64,000 bases of DNA from Firmicutes bacterium UBA6113 (GCA_002422545.1 DIWF01000036.1:186001-250000); one strand, 5' to 3'; counted from the first letter of the stretch, positions 51,036 through 60,076 are shown. Program-made: numbers and translations. Notes: a model not told the origin generated them from the sequence alone.

Positions 51036-51230
51036 ATGAAAAACAAGCGTATGAAAATAGCGCGCATGGAATGCGATATGAAACAAGAAGACTTGGCAAA
51101 AAAAGTTGGTGTAACAAGGCAAACAATTGGACTAATAGAAGCAGGCGATTATAACCCAACACTTAATCTTTGCATAGCAATTTGTAAAGCATTGGGTAAA
51201 ACATTAAATGATTTATTTTGGGAGGAATAA
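51036..51230 (+). CDS. XRE-family small helix-turn-helix regulator
   Basis: 64 residues of the YgzD/Cro-CI short type: KRMKIARMECDMKQEDLAKKVGVTRQTIGLIEAGDYNPTLNL plus ALGKTLNDLFW. It probably represses its own transcript together with the membrane protein gene that starts 2 bases after its stop. Confidence 0.92.
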   Translation: MKNKRMKIARMECDMKQEDLAKKVGVTRQTIGLIEAGDYNPTLNLCIAICKALGKTLNDLFWEE

Positions 51231-51232
51231 AA

Positions 51233-51715
51233 ATGAAAAAAAATAATATTCAAGACGAGAGAATAGTTTCTCAAAAAAGAAAGATAGGAAGCGATGCTTT
51301 TGGAATTGTATTCTACGGGCTGCTTATTTCTATACTAATTCAGCAATATATGTTTGATGCACCATTTTCTCAGTACGCAGCAGAATTCATACTATTTATG
51401 GTGGCTGCAATTTATGTTGTGGGCAGAAATATTATAGTGGGCAATAATCTTTTTAACAACAGTTTCAAAGGACAAAAAATAGTTGTAATAAATAGTGTTG
51501 TGTGTGGACTTACCATTGCGGTTATCACGACTACATTTAATACTATAAATCTTGGCTTGGAAAAAATGGGAGGAGCAACTTTTATTGCAATAACTTCTCT
51601 TATCACTTTTTTTTGCGGAGCGCTTACCTCATTTATTGGTTTTGAAATTCTTTATATAATAAATAAAAAAAGGCAAAAACAAATTGATGATAAGTACAAT
51701 GACCCTGACGAATAA
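51233..51715 (+). CDS. DUF6773-like four-helix membrane protein
   Basis: 160 residues with four hydrophobic helices (FGIVFYGLLISILIQQYMF, FILFMVAAIYVVG, VVINSVVCGLTIAVI, FIAITSLITFFCGALTSFIGFEI). A basic/acidic tail ends the protein. XRE plus DUF6773 pairs are common in clostridia; the function is unknown. The ATG lies behind GGAGG, overlapping the 3' end of the HTH gene. Confidence 0.82.
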   Translation: MKKNNIQDERIVSQKRKIGSDAFGIVFYGLLISILIQQYMFDAPFSQYAAEFILFMVAAIYVVGRNIIVGNNLFNNSFKGQKIVVINSVVCGLTIAVITTTFNTINLGLEKMGGATFIAITSLITFFCGALTSFIGFEILYIINKKRQKQIDDKYNDPDE

Positions 51716-51735
51716 AATAAGCATCTTAACCTCAC

Positions 51736-51780
51736 AAAAAAGCCCCTAAGGGATTATAGTAAATCTTTTAGGGCATTTTT
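51736..51780 (+). terminator. Intrinsic terminator of the XRE/DUF6773 operon
   Basis: GCCCCTAA pairs with TTAGGGC across an 18-base AT-rich region, followed by ATTTTTGTG. Confidence 0.75.
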
Positions 51781-51865
51781 GTGTATAATTTAAGAAGTTT
51801 TTATTTTAGTGGGCATGACTATGATAATATCTAAATATTTATGTGAATGTGTATATTCTTCATGA

Positions 51866-51925
51866 GTATAATATCCATGCAATTTAGCCAAGTAGAAAAC
51901 TTCCAAGATTAAGTAAACCAAGCAT
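51866..51925 (-). pseudogene. Decayed fragment of the 36475-36789 membrane-protein gene
   Basis: Minus-strand reading from 51925: MLGLLNLGSFLLG-stop-IAWIL, against MISLLNLGSLLLGLIAWIL of the intact gene. The Leu codon TTA has become TAA. Homology stops after the first 20 codons. The ribosome-binding region is also recognisable. It lies next to hydF in an otherwise unremarkable gap. Confidence 0.7.
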
Positions 51926-51942
51926 TACAATCTCCCAATTTT

Positions 51943-53136
51943 TCATAAACCGATTTTATCCAGTATTCCGGACAGGTGTGCAATCACAACTCCGTAATTA
52001 GACATTGGAACATTTTGTTCTTTCGCCTTTTCAATCCTTGACAATACATATTTACGGTTGAACATACATGCTCCGCAATGAATAATCAAATCGTATTTTG
52101 TCAAATCATCCGGAAAATCCGTTCCGCTAACAATATCAATCGTGAGATTTTGTCCGACTTTTTTTCGTAGAAGCATAGGAATTTTTTCTCTACCTATATC
52201 CTCAGTCAGAGGTGCATGAGTGCAGGCTTCAGAAATCAGAACCCTTGAATTTTCATTTAAATTATCAATTGCTGCAGCACTTCTGGCATAATAATCAATG
52301 TTGCCTTTATAACCTGCAAAAAGAACTGAAAATGATGTCAATTTGCTTTCCATTGGTTTCTTATCATAGACAGATTTAAATACCTGAGAATCAGTGATGA
52401 TAACATGTGGTGGTTTTGCCAAAGATTTTAGCGATTCATCCAAATTGTCTACAGTTGCACTTAATACAATGCACTTTCTGTCTAATAGCTCTCTTATTGT
52501 CTGCACTTGAGGAAGAATCAACCTCCCTTTTGGCGCTTGTATGTTCTGAGGCATTACTAAAAGCACCGTATCTCCTTCATTGACAATACCGCCTGTAATA
52601 GTTTTTGCATCATAATCCTCCGGCAGACTGCGCATTATGGCAGTATAAATCTTTTTAATGCCGTCTTTTGTGAGTGAACTTACAACTATAGGCTTCATTC
52701 CAATGCTTTTTTCTATGTAATCACTTGCTGAATTTGCATCTTTTATTAAATCTGACTTATTCAATATAGCAATAGTCGGGACATTTTCCTTTTTAAATTC
52801 AGCTATCCATTCCTTTTCCATGTCAATATCTTCATCATCATCAAATACAATCAGCGCTATATCGGTTTTTTTAGCAGCTTCTCTTGTTTTTTCAACCCTC
52901 AGCTCTCCAATTGTTCCTTCATCATCGAACCCTGCGGTGTCAATTAGAACACATGGACCTATTGGATTGATTTCCATGGATTTATAAACAGGATCTGCAG
53001 TTGTTCCCGCAAAATCCGATACCAAAGCCGTCTTATGCCCTGTGATGGCATTAATCAGTGAGGATTTGCCGCTGTTTCTTTTGCCAAATATACCGATATG
53101 CAATCGGTTTGCTCTAGGTGTATCATTTAAACTCAT
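51943..53136 (-). CDS. hydF: [FeFe]-hydrogenase maturation GTPase HydF
   Basis: 397 residues. N-terminal GTPase (GKRNSGKSSLINA, DTAGFDDEG, NKSD), a dimerisation domain, and the C-terminal Fe-S site CTHAPLTEDIGR ... HCGACMFNR (C, HCxxC). HydF is the scaffold on which the H-cluster subcluster is built. It forms a cluster with HydE and the TM1266-type protein; HydG is not in this window. Confidence 0.95.
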   Translation of the reverse strand: MSLNDTPRANRLHIGIFGKRNSGKSSLINAITGHKTALVSDFAGTTADPVYKSMEINPIGPCVLIDTAGFDDEGTIGELRVEKTREAAKKTDIALIVFDDDEDIDMEKEWIAEFKKENVPTIAILNKSDLIKDANSASDYIEKSIGMKPIVVSSLTKDGIKKIYTAIMRSLPEDYDAKTITGGIVNEGDTVLLVMPQNIQAPKGRLILPQVQTIRELLDRKCIVLSATVDNLDESLKSLAKPPHVIITDSQVFKSVYDKKPMESKLTSFSVLFAGYKGNIDYYARSAAAIDNLNENSRVLISEACTHAPLTEDIGREKIPMLLRKKVGQNLTIDIVSGTDFPDDLTKYDLIIHCGACMFNRKYVLSRIEKAKEQNVPMSNYGVVIAHLSGILDKIGL

Positions 53137-53168
53137 AATTTACTCCTTTTCATGTAATAACATAAAGA

Positions 53169-54215
53169 TTATTTTTCTACAGATTGAACATCACCTCGGT
53201 CAACCAAAATTTCATATCCAATTTTCTGCATGCGATTATGCAAACAAGATCTGCATTCAGCTGCTTCTTCACCTGTACAAATTTTATTGTCATACAGCAA
53301 ATACTTTTTTCTTACACCCACTGGAGACAGATTTGGCATCACAACATTTGCTCCTGCCAATATTCCCAATTCTCGTCCGTTTGGATTAATTGTACCAAGT
53401 GCGGTTGTTGAAGGAATCAAAGCATTCGGTATCATCAGACGCAATATTCCTATGAGGAAAAGTGTCAGTTCCAGTTTGCCATTTTCAAAATGAGCAAATG
53501 GTGTGTCTTTGTGCGAAATGAAAGGACCTATTCCAATCATTTCCGGTTGTAGATTCTTTAAAAACAACAAATCTTCAGCCAAATTTTCAACAGTTTGATA
53601 CGGCGCACCAACCATAAATCCGGCTCCGACCTGGTATCCTATTTTTTTCAGGTCATGCAGACAGTTTTTTCTGTTCCTGCCGCTCAATTCCTCAGGATGC
53701 AACCTTGCATAATGTTCTTCATCTGCAGTTTCATGCCTGAGCAGGTATCGATCTGCTCCTGCATTGCGATACTTCACATACTGATCATGTGTTTTTTCAC
53801 CAATGGATAGAGTAATTGCACAATCCTTGTAAGCATTTCTTATTGAAGAAATTATGTCTATGAGTTTATCGTCTGAATACCACAAATCTTCTCCGCTTTG
53901 CAAAACAAAGGTGCGAAAGCCTAATTCATATCCCTGGGCACAGCATGATAATATATCTTCTTTGCTTAAACGATAACGATCAACATTTAAATTACTTTTT
54001 CTGATTCCGCAATAATAGCAGTCATTTTTGCAGTAATTTGAAAATTCAATTAGCCCTCTTACATATATTTTGTTTTCATAAAATTTATGTGCTACGCTTC
54101 TTGCTTTTGAAAACAAATATTGCGAATCGTCTTTGCCGAATCCATTTAGCAATGTAACCAGCTCTTCTTTGCTTAAAACTCTTTCTCTGTACAATTTATC
54201 AATTAAACTGCGCAT
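53169..54215 (-). CDS. hydE: [FeFe]-hydrogenase maturation radical SAM enzyme HydE
   Basis: 348 residues. The radical SAM cluster motif CKNDCYYCGIR (CxxxCxxC) lies near residue 64. SGEDLWYSDDKLIDII, TLSIGEKTHDQYVKYRNAGADRYLLRHETAD and GAGFMVGAPYQTVENLAEDL follow the HydE pattern. A C-terminal Cys group (CRSCLHNRM) could hold the second cluster seen in some HydE proteins. It ends 32 bases from hydF. Confidence 0.94.
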   Translation of the reverse strand: MRSLIDKLYRERVLSKEELVTLLNGFGKDDSQYLFSKARSVAHKFYENKIYVRGLIEFSNYCKNDCYYCGIRKSNLNVDRYRLSKEDILSCCAQGYELGFRTFVLQSGEDLWYSDDKLIDIISSIRNAYKDCAITLSIGEKTHDQYVKYRNAGADRYLLRHETADEEHYARLHPEELSGRNRKNCLHDLKKIGYQVGAGFMVGAPYQTVENLAEDLLFLKNLQPEMIGIGPFISHKDTPFAHFENGKLELTLFLIGILRLMIPNALIPSTTALGTINPNGRELGILAGANVVMPNLSPVGVRKKYLLYDNKICTGEEAAECRSCLHNRMQKIGYEILVDRGDVQSVEK

Positions 54216-54497
54216 TTATATTCCTTTCTCTTCTATCGTTTCATCTGTATTGAAAACTTTAGAATAAGTGGTCTTGGTAGTAACACCCTGAATCATACCT
54301 AATTTTCCAGACAAAGCACTTATAGCATTGCTTGGAGCATCCATGACTATGCATATAATTGAAATATCGCGTTTCCTGTAAGGAAGACCCATCCGGCCAA
54401 TGATGTACTTGCTGTATTCATGCATTATACTGTTCACCTTTTCTGTACATTCAGTATTTTCAATAATTATGCTCACAACGGCAATTCTTGTTTCCAT
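54216..54497 (-). CDS. TM1266-family hydrogenase-system regulator
   Basis: 93 residues, the small ACT/NikR-C-like protein that usually sits with HydE/F. METRIAVVSIIIENTECTEKVNSIMHEYSKYIIGRMGLPYRKRDISIICIVMDAP is characteristic. It is adjacent (0 bases) to hydE. The ATG is behind AGGAGG. Confidence 0.9.
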   Translation of the reverse strand: METRIAVVSIIIENTECTEKVNSIMHEYSKYIIGRMGLPYRKRDISIICIVMDAPSNAISALSGKLGMIQGVTTKTTYSKVFNTDETIEEKGI

Positions 54498-54545
54498 AAA
54501 CACACCTCCTGTTACAATAATCGATTTATTATCAAATTTACTTTA

Positions 54546-55538
54546 TTATTTTAATTCCAATACCAATGATCTGATATCAACATTTTTTTCAATCATGTCA
54601 TTTCCCATCATAAAATCAACTGTCTTTTGCATCGATTCGATATTTTCATCCGTAATTTCCATGCTGTAGTCGTACATTTTGTACATTTCTTCTACTGCTG
54701 CTTTATCTTGTTCAGTTTCATTGGAAGCAATGTCAATAATTTCATCATGATTATTGTCCATATAATCAAGTATGGATTTTTGAGTTTCAAGGAATTTTTC
54801 TACAAGCTCAGGATTTTCTTCATAGAATTTATTGCTTGTTGCTACAACAATATTCGCATCGAATAGGCCTTTACCATTTGTAATCATGTGGTAACCATCT
54901 TTTTTAAGTTTATATGCGCTTGATCCTGCCTGAAGAGCAACGTCAACGCTGCCTCCTTCTAAAGCTGCAAGAGAACTTGGCAAATCCATGCTTACAAAAT
55001 TTACATCATCCTGAGTAAGTCCTCCCTGTTTCAGATACGCTAAAAGCATTTCATGGAGATTAGTACCTTTTGGTCCTGTGATAGTCTTGCCTTTAAGGTC
55101 CTCTGGAGAATTTATGCTGTCATCTTTTGAAAACATCATAAATGCTTCAGGTGAACGGCTATACATGCTGATGATTTTAATATCAGCTCCGTTAGATGCA
55201 GACAGTATTACTGATGTGGCTCCAACTGCATAGAGGAACTGTATATCTCCTGAAGCCAGCGCTGCTGTTTGATCAGGTCCTGCAGTAAGTTCAGAATATT
55301 CTACAGGAAGACCATATTCTGCGAAGCCTTTTTCAAACATCTTTTTTGACTTTTCAACCATTGAAGGAACATTCAAAGGGGCTTCAACATATGTAACAGC
55401 TATTTTGTTTACTGTAAACTTCTCGCTTGCTTCTACTTTTGTGCTGCTTTGGTTTGTTGCTCCGTTGCTTGCTGCACAGCCTGTTACTGTCACCAATAGC
55501 ATAACAATGCATAATAAGATTGATATTGATTTTTTCAT
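54546..55538 (-). CDS. ABC transporter solute-binding lipoprotein (NitT/TauT, NMT1/SsuA-like)
   Basis: 330 residues. Signal peptide with lipobox VTGC. The NMT1 fold is indicated by VTYVEAPLNVPSMVEKSKKMFEKGFAEYGLPVEYSELTAG, FLYAVGATSVILSASNGADIKIISMYSRSPEAFMM and DLKGKTITGPKGTNLHEML. Members bind sulfonates, nitrate, thiamine precursors, riboflavin or xanthine-like solutes; the identity is not settled here. Confidence 0.9.
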   Translation of the reverse strand: MKKSISILLCIVMLLVTVTGCAASNGATNQSSTKVEASEKFTVNKIAVTYVEAPLNVPSMVEKSKKMFEKGFAEYGLPVEYSELTAGPDQTAALASGDIQFLYAVGATSVILSASNGADIKIISMYSRSPEAFMMFSKDDSINSPEDLKGKTITGPKGTNLHEMLLAYLKQGGLTQDDVNFVSMDLPSSLAALEGGSVDVALQAGSSAYKLKKDGYHMITNGKGLFDANIVVATSNKFYEENPELVEKFLETQKSILDYMDNNHDEIIDIASNETEQDKAAVEEMYKMYDYSMEITDENIESMQKTVDFMMGNDMIEKNVDIRSLVLELK

Positions 55539-55555
55539 TTTTTACTCCTTTTAAT

Positions 55556-56281
55556 TTAATTTTTCATTGTATTTAAAATGTCTTTCTTAATCTTCAGCAT
55601 CGATTGTGAAAGCAAATCTCTGCCGTAACCATAACTTGATAAGTCATACTGCTTTTTCATTTCACCACCTTCAAAAACAACAATCTTATGTCCTAAAAGC
55701 AATGCTTCATCAATATTGTGAGTCACGAAGATAATTCCCTTCTGACTTGCAGCCTGAATTCTCAGAAGCTCGTTCTGCATAGTATCTCGTGTGAAAAAGT
55801 CCAGTGCCGCAAAAGGTTCATCCATTAAAATCAGTGATGGATTATAAGCTAGCGCCCGCGCAAGTGCCGCTCGCTGCTGCATTCCTCCGGAAAGCTGATT
55901 TGGATAAGCTTCATCAAAACCATTCAGCCCAACCATATCAATTAATGAATCTATGTAATTTTTATTAAATGTCTTTTTATTTAATCCAAATGAAATGTTT
56001 TTCCGGCAATTAAGCCAAGGCATCAGCCTTCCTTCCTGAAACACCATTCCAATTTTTTCTTTTTTCTCAAAAATTATTTGGCCGCTATCCGGTTTCTCAA
56101 GTCCGCTTACTATTCTCAAAAATGTTGTTTTGCCGCATCCGCTTTTCCCGATAATCACTGTTATACCGTCAGAATCAATTTCAAAATTGAGATCACACAG
56201 CACATCAACCTTTTTATTTTCTAACATGTAGCTTTTAACTATATGCTCTATTCTAACTCCAGCTATCGCCAACACCTCCAT
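55556..56281 (-). CDS. ABC transporter ATP-binding protein (NitT/TauT type)
   Basis: 241 residues. Walker A GKSGCGKTTFLRIVSG, Q-loop VFQEGRLMPWLN, signature LSGGMQQRAALARALAY, Walker B LILMDEPFAALD and switch HNIDEALLLG. It overlaps the permease gene by 29 bases. The exact start is unclear because ATG-GAGGTG sits in the only good ribosome-binding region. Confidence 0.95.
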   Translation of the reverse strand: MEVLAIAGVRIEHIVKSYMLENKKVDVLCDLNFEIDSDGITVIIGKSGCGKTTFLRIVSGLEKPDSGQIIFEKKEKIGMVFQEGRLMPWLNCRKNISFGLNKKTFNKNYIDSLIDMVGLNGFDEAYPNQLSGGMQQRAALARALAYNPSLILMDEPFAALDFFTRDTMQNELLRIQAASQKGIIFVTHNIDEALLLGHKIVVFEGGEMKKQYDLSSYGYGRDLLSQSMLKIKKDILNTMKN

Positions 56282-57014
56282 AAGAAATATTTTTTATGAT
56301 TAAATAAAATAACCTGTCGCAAAAATAGCCAAGTATACCAATTACAAAGATACCTACCAAAACCTTGTCTGAACGGGACATCTGCTGGGCATCAAGAATT
56401 AAGTACCCTAGACCGCTAGCAGCAGCAATCATTTCTGCACCGACAATGGCACGCCAGCTATATCCCAATCCAATGCGCATTCCAACAAGAATACTTGGCA
56501 CAGCATTAGGAAGCATAATCTTAAAAAATTTCTGCCCATCTGAAAACCCAAGAGAATCGCCAACCTCCAATAACTTGCTGTCACAGGACAGAATCCCGCT
56601 TTTAGTGTTTAAGAAAATCGGAAAAAATGATGTCAACACAATTATGATAATTTTAGGTGTTTCTCCTATTCCAAACCAAAGAATCAAAAGAGGAATTAAG
56701 CTCATCGGCGGAACATTGCGCACAAATTCTACAATATGGTTATAATATGGTGTTAATTTAGGAATTAAACTTGCAAGTATTCCCAGAAAAAATGCAAGAA
56801 AAAATGCAATACAAAAGCCAATCAATACTCTTCGCAGACTGATTGAAATGTTTTCAAACAGTTCACCTGACTCAGCCATACCAACAAATGAATCCCAAAC
56901 CTTCATAGGGCGAGGCACCACATAAGTACTCCAGATATTTAAAGAACAAAATAAATTCCAAATAATTAAAATAGCAATTAACACTATTAAAGACTTAAGA
57001 AATTTTTTCATCAT
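56253..57014 (-). CDS. ABC transporter permease (NitT/TauT type)
   Basis: 253 residues with six helices. EFVRNVPPMSLIPLLILWFGIGETPKI is the BPD_transp_1 segment, and GYSWRAIVGAEMIAAASGLGYLI the coupling helix. First gene of the ABC operon (permease, ATPase, binding protein), which continues toward the TM1266/HydE/HydF genes on the same strand. The leader is long and structured. Confidence 0.93.
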   Translation of the reverse strand: MMKKFLKSLIVLIAILIIWNLFCSLNIWSTYVVPRPMKVWDSFVGMAESGELFENISISLRRVLIGFCIAFFLAFFLGILASLIPKLTPYYNHIVEFVRNVPPMSLIPLLILWFGIGETPKIIIIVLTSFFPIFLNTKSGILSCDSKLLEVGDSLGFSDGQKFFKIMLPNAVPSILVGMRIGLGYSWRAIVGAEMIAAASGLGYLILDAQQMSRSDKVLVGIFVIGILGYFCDRLFYLIIKNISYGGVGDSWS

Positions 57015-57189
57015 AATAACCTTCCAAAAATTATATAATCATAGCTGACAGAAATTGCTCAACAGTATAAATCAATACTCTCCGTACAAATCAGGAAATG
57101 TCAATAATTCTAAATTTAATTGCAATCCAATTTATTGTTATATATATAACGATTAAATAAACAGCAATGTATATAAAACTAAAAGAATT

Positions 57190-57325
57190 AAAAAATCCCT
57201 TTTCTCATAGAAACGAAAAGGGAACTAAACGGCAAATTAGCATTATAGCAATAGTCGTATACGCTCGCCTTTCCGTTCAGAACTCTTTGCGGTTAGGTGA
57301 AATATTTATAATTACATTTAATTAC
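57190..57325 (-). promoter_or_regulatory. Structured leader with intrinsic terminator, candidate riboswitch
   Basis: The minus-strand leader pairs AACGG (57269 side) with CCGTT (57228 side) around an AT-rich centre containing the dyad ATTGCTATAATGCTAAT. It then forms the terminator CCCTTTTC-GTTTCTAT-GAGAAAAGGG with a T6 run (57190-57222). The permease gene starts about 175 bases downstream. It lacks the diagnostic blocks of TPP, guanidine, SAM, lysine, cobalamin, purine, preQ1 and c-di-GMP riboswitches that I checked by eye. Confidence 0.5.
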
Positions 57326-57331
57326 AAAATT

Positions 57332-57360
57332 AGTTTAATACTTAGTTTAATATTTGTCAA
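57332..57360 (-). promoter_or_regulatory. Sigma-A promoter of the ABC operon
   Basis: On the minus strand TTGACA (57355-57360), 17 bases, TAAACT (57332-57337, 4 of 6 consensus). It lies just upstream of the structured leader. Confidence 0.6.
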
Positions 57361-57428
57361 GGAACTTATTAAGTCAGACTTGAGCAATTAATTTTCACTT
57401 ATCAAATTTCGATTATTTACGCTTACGG

Positions 57429-58076
57429 CTATAATAGATATTTATAATATGCAAAAAATTCTCTAAAGAGAGAATATATATCTCTTAGTTCATAGTGTGT
57501 TGAATGGGCTGAATAGATCTGCTCAAAACCGACGTTTTGAAATATTAATTTTGTTCTTGTAATGTGATAAAATTGAGAAATTATCATTACGGATTTCAAA
57601 CCCATATTGTCCATTATAACTTTGGTGTTTTTGGCAGTCATATATGTATTATATCCTTCAGGATCTAATAGTATATTATCACTTCGAATTCCTTTTTTAA
57701 TTAAGTATTCTTTCATAACAGCTGCTTCATCATATCCTTCCTTACCTATTCCGCCACTTACTATTACATAATCAAAATAATTTTTATCATAAAGTTCTGC
57801 AGCTTTATCTAATCTGCCCTGTAACCTCTTAGAAGGAGTTCCATCCAATTCTACTTTATTCCCTAACACAACAGCTGCATCTGAAACTCCAATACTATCG
57901 TTAAATCCATCAAAAGTAATAATCAAAGTATGTATTACGAACCAAACGAAAAATATTAAAAATACGTAAATTATCATCTTTTTCAAGTATATCAGCCATC
58001 CTACATCTTTATTTTTGTCATTACTATTATTTCGCAATATTTTACAAATCCGAATCAACTTACCTTTATCCCGCAA
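57429..58076 (-). CDS. YdcF/SanA-family (DUF218) membrane protein
   Basis: 215 residues. One transmembrane helix (KKMIIYVFLIFFVWFVIHTLI) then the DUF218 domain: AAVVLGNKVELDGTPSKRLQGRLDKAAELYDKNYFDYVIVSGG, EAAVMKEYLIKKGI, LDPEGYNTYMTAKN and VMIISQFYHITRTKLIFQ. The family is linked to envelope or vancomycin-resistance phenotypes. The start is uncertain: it opens with a TTG, and a second TTG at 58058 has AAAGG upstream. Confidence 0.85.
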   Translation of the reverse strand: MRDKGKLIRICKILRNNSNDKNKDVGWLIYLKKMIIYVFLIFFVWFVIHTLIITFDGFNDSIGVSDAAVVLGNKVELDGTPSKRLQGRLDKAAELYDKNYFDYVIVSGGIGKEGYDEAAVMKEYLIKKGIRSDNILLDPEGYNTYMTAKNTKVIMDNMGLKSVMIISQFYHITRTKLIFQNVGFEQIYSAHSTHYELRDIYSLFREFFAYYKYLL

Positions 58077-58658
58077 ACATAACTAACTCTCCGAATTTAA
58101 AAGAATAATTAACAAAGTTATAATTAGCACATAATATATGGTATGCACACAAGACTTCGGAAAATTTACGTAAAATATGTAATATTATGCAAATTTCAAA
58201 AATTTTAAGTCAATTAAAACAGCACTTTTCATCCGTATGAGGCAAACATTCAAGATTTACGAATAACGCATTTCAATTTTCTATTGAAATCATGAGATTA
58301 TAGATTTAGAAAGTACATTGCAAATTTATACCTATTATTAAGTATTATATGCAAAAATCCGGGGGATTCGCTCTGAAAGAGAATAAATCAATTACATTAT
58401 CACATCTATCAAGATAATAAAAATGTAAGTAATTTTTCTATTCAACTATATTCTTGTTCATATTTCATTTTCTATCTAATTGTACTTCAGGCAGATATAA
58501 ACGCTCAATAGTGATTTTTCCAAAAGTTTTCTTTATAACAAAACCTTATGCGTATTTCAAATAAAAATACCCACAAATAAAATTTCTGTTTTATAATAAA
58601 TAACAGGCAGTTCATTGAAATAATATTAATTAATTTCGGCTATACGTCAAATTGGAAT
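58077..58658. other. AT-rich gap without recognised genes
   Basis: 582 bases. No convincing start, ribosome-binding site and frame combination or strong hairpin was seen. A few short stretches (for example around 58350) could be the remnant of a gene, but no family is recognisable. Confidence 0.5.
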
Positions 58659-59222
58659 TTACATCTTTTTAAAATAATATGATGAGTATTCCGTCCCATC
58701 ATGACCAATCAACTTGTTTTCAGTAGGTGAAAAGTCTAATTCCTTTAGAGCCTTTATTCTTTCTCTTGCAATAGGAAGTGCCTTTGTTGCTATCATACTA
58801 CATTCAAACAATTGATAAGTTTTATCAATAATTAATTTTAAAATATCTATTATATTGGCTTTTGTTTCATAATCACTTCTCAAATCTAAACGGAGAAGCC
58901 CACAATTATTAAAATAATCTTTAGACTCTCTATGAAATAATTCTATTGTTCCAATTACAGTATTATCTTTTTTATCTATAATGGACCATCTTACAAAACC
59001 TTTTCGGTCATATTCGAATTTCCAATAATCAAGAGCCTCCTTCATTCTTTCACGTGTCTTATAGTAAAAATCATCTCCGCCACAATTATCGCTATTAAAT
59101 AAAGGAACTGCTTTTTTATCAGAATATACTTTTAACAAGTCATCACAATCATCTATAGAAATAAATCTTAAATTGAACCGTTTATTTTCAAATTCAGGGC
59201 AACCTACATATACACTATCCAT
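58659..59222 (-). CDS. GNAT N-acetyltransferase
   Basis: 187 residues. FNLRFISIDDCDDLLKVYSDKKAVPLFNSDN opening, GTIELFHRESKDYFNNCGLLRLDLRSDYE and MIATKALPIARERIKALKELDF suit a divergent GNAT. The P-loop (QxxGxG/A) is weak, so catalytic activity is uncertain. The ATG behind GAGGAGA is preferred to an upstream in-frame start. Confidence 0.78.
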   Translation of the reverse strand: MDSVYVGCPEFENKRFNLRFISIDDCDDLLKVYSDKKAVPLFNSDNCGGDDFYYKTRERMKEALDYWKFEYDRKGFVRWSIIDKKDNTVIGTIELFHRESKDYFNNCGLLRLDLRSDYETKANIIDILKLIIDKTYQLFECSMIATKALPIARERIKALKELDFSPTENKLIGHDGTEYSSYYFKKM

Positions 59223-59352
59223 ATTTATTCTCCTCTGCAAATTACTATTTTTCGGTAAGAATAATAATTGTTATTCTGTAATCTTTTACTGTTGAATATA
59301 ATTTTACTGATGTGTAACATTTGAAGAATATAATCTAAATAAACATTAGCAA

Positions 59353-59739
59353 CTAAATAATCTCTGCAAAAATTTCATGTATATTGCCATCCGGGTCTGC
59401 AAATAATGCAGTTCTTTGGTTCCAAGGCATGTCCTGTGGCTCATGAATAGGAATTGCTCCCATCTCTATTAACTGTTTAAATGATTTATCAACATCATTT
59501 GGATTTTCGCATGGAAATGCCAGTTCAAGAGACTGACCAACTGCTTTTTTACTATATTCATTGCTATATCCATACATAACATTTCTCAAGCAGATGGCAA
59601 ATCTTACTCCATTATTTTTAAATTCAACATAATTGCCAAGATCATTTTCAACTTCAAATCCAAGAACATGATTATAAAAACTTTTCATCTGTTCTATTTC
59701 ATCTGTCCAAATTGTAATAAGGTTAATTTCTGGTTTCAT
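59353..59739 (-). CDS. VOC (glyoxalase/bleomycin-resistance) family protein
   Basis: 128 residues with two beta-alpha-beta-beta-beta modules: MKSFYNHVLGFEVENDLGNYVEFKNNGVRFAICLR and PHEPQ-type second half ending FADPDGNIHEIFAEI, with the last Glu in the metal position. It may bind or detoxify a small molecule. Function unknown. Confidence 0.88.
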   Translation of the reverse strand: MKPEINLITIWTDEIEQMKSFYNHVLGFEVENDLGNYVEFKNNGVRFAICLRNVMYGYSNEYSKKAVGQSLELAFPCENPNDVDKSFKQLIEMGAIPIHEPQDMPWNQRTALFADPDGNIHEIFAEII

Positions 59740-59820
59740 TATTGTTCTCCTTAAATTTTCTATTTCTTTATATAATTTTTGAAAGTTTTGTATATTTTCT
59801 TATTTTTTATATGACCTTCA

Positions 59821-59991
59821 TTACGATGTTTTATCTAATTTTTCTAAAATTCCTTTTAATACATTATGTATATTTGTTAATATTATTATTATAAAACATA
59901 ACATCACAAATGTTACTATCTCTTTGGTTAAGAAAGATACTATTCCGAGAAAAACAAGAAATAAAGTATATCCAATTGTACTAAAATTCAT
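59821..59991 (-). CDS. Small hydrophobic membrane protein
   Basis: 56 residues, one or two helices (STIGYTLFLVFLGIVSF, VTFVMLCFIIIILTN). The ATG has AAAGGAG about 12 bases upstream, and another in-frame ATG is at 60000. It is not seen in a known family. Its reading depends only on the open frame and ribosome-binding site. Confidence 0.45.
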   Translation of the reverse strand: MNFSTIGYTLFLVFLGIVSFLTKEIVTFVMLCFIIIILTNIHNVLKGILEKLDKTS

Positions 59992-60076
59992 AATAATCAT
60001 TCACTCCTTTACGTATAAAATAAGTTAAAACGTTCATTTCTTTGAAATATTGGTATGATGAATACACACTTGCATA

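Noticed and set aside
57190..57325. A c-di-GMP-I, TPP or guanidine riboswitch in the ABC leader
   Set aside because: The conserved blocks (for example GGGACGCAAAGCC, CTGAGA, GGATAAAAGCC) are absent; only the terminator and a weak stem are certain.
57167..57391. Plus-strand frame of about 74 residues
   Set aside because: It runs through the terminator and leader of the ABC operon on the opposite strand, has no ribosome-binding site and no similarity to known proteins.
58077..58658. Remnant genes or RNA in the 582-base gap
   Set aside because: No frame with a start and ribosome-binding site, and no conserved RNA blocks, could be supported.
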